Assembly (NCBI GenBank): GCA_940671915.1
Contig: CALNVZ010000218.1
Location: 38,159,864 to 38,223,863 of the forward strand
Direction of reading: 5' to 3'
From: Paracentrotus lividus
Taxonomy: Eukaryota > Echinodermata > Echinoidea > Camarodonta > Echinidae
Length of the DNA stretch: 64,000 bases
A model generated the notes under the pieces. That model worked only from the letters and a program-made list of their open reading frames with translations, made no database searches and was not told where the DNA came from. Below are positions 63,626-64,000 of the stretch, in pieces (position 1 is the first letter of the stretch; every line of letters starts with the position of its first letter). A program made the translations under genes and the position numbers.

Positions 63626-64000
63626 CGGGAGACGTCTCTGAGACGTACTGCGCGACAAAAAAAAAACATCCAAAACAATTTCAAACCATTCTCAATTAGT
63701 ATCAAACTAGTTCCAAATCCGTTTTCCAGTGTAATGACAAGTGACTTGCCATGCACTATTTAGTTTATTGTTGGTTTTTGCGTCAGTTGTCCTTCTACAA
63801 AATGTCAGGTCAAATTAACACTTCAATCGTGTCGGAAAATGTCATTTTTGATGATTAACATGCAATTAATCTAATCGTTGTGGACAGTTCTATAATGCAC
63901 CTCATTATTAAATAAAGTTTTAACAACCTTTAACTTCAAGTTAACGAGAAAATAGATAAATTAGCTTCCTCCGCATTAAAACTCGCAAAAGCCATATCAA

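Larger units (their letters stand above)
57806..64000. other. SNX3 upstream or intron 1 region
   Basis: Contains the 58.49 kb inverted repeat, an AG-rich stretch at 60.05-60.11 kb, the gap, T/A-rich low complexity, the 24-bp satellite and family B elements. No SNX3 first exon or other coding exon was recognised. Confidence 0.6.

Noticed and set aside
57806-64000. SNX3 first coding exon
   Set aside because: I looked on the minus strand for the expected TTYEIRVK-like end before a donor and found none.

Overview
This is a window of animal nuclear DNA. Genes are split into many short exons with GT-AG introns, the DNA is AT-rich, and microsatellites, MITE-like elements and long inverted repeats are dense. 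There is no bacterial-style coding. Gene content (a membrane M1 aminopeptidase, a PPIL6-type cyclophilin, SNX3) and repeat style suggest a marine invertebrate deuterostome. An echinoderm is my best guess, but nothing here proves it.

Three protein-coding genes can be rebuilt exon by exon with consistent splice phases. (1) A single-pass type II membrane aminopeptidase of the M1 family (aminopeptidase N-like) lies on the minus strand. Eighteen exons run from about 33.09 kb down to 3.29 kb; the last exon or exons were not found and probably lie off the left edge. GAMEN, HELAH, the third zinc ligand Glu and the catalytic Tyr are all present. (2) PPIL6, a divergent cyclophilin linked to ciliated cells, lies on the plus strand at 38,559-45,411 with 8 exons and 298 residues. 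It is complete. An NRF1-type palindrome and an X-box-like sequence sit just before its ATG. (3) SNX3 (PX-domain sorting nexin) lies on the minus strand at 54,628-57,805. Its last three coding exons are visible and its first exon is not. PPIL6 and SNX3 are tail to tail; the aminopeptidase and PPIL6 are head to head.

The rest is introns and intergenic DNA built largely from repeats. These include a fold-back-like composite at 1-1,985; several MITE families with clear terminal inverted repeats, two with a TAA target duplication; a fold-back family of GTCTAAT-type units, one copy split by another MITE; hairpin-forming inverted repeats of 400-800 bp at 23.1, 47.5, 56.9 and 58.5 kb; a 1.46 kb inverted-repeat element at 34.2 kb interrupted by a LINE-like tail; a tRNA-derived SINE at 11.05 kb; minisatellites at 8.0, 46.5 and 51.4 kb; and a 24-bp satellite at 60.5-61.35 kb. 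Two assembly gaps are present (20,942-21,808 and 60,139-60,163).

I found no wholly new gene system. The most notable points are the large near-perfect palindromes inside and beside genes, MITEs sitting 10-14 bp from splice donors, the compact PPIL6 promoter, a duplicated exon end with its donor site in PPIL6, and a tandem repeat carrying nuclear-receptor DR1 motifs.
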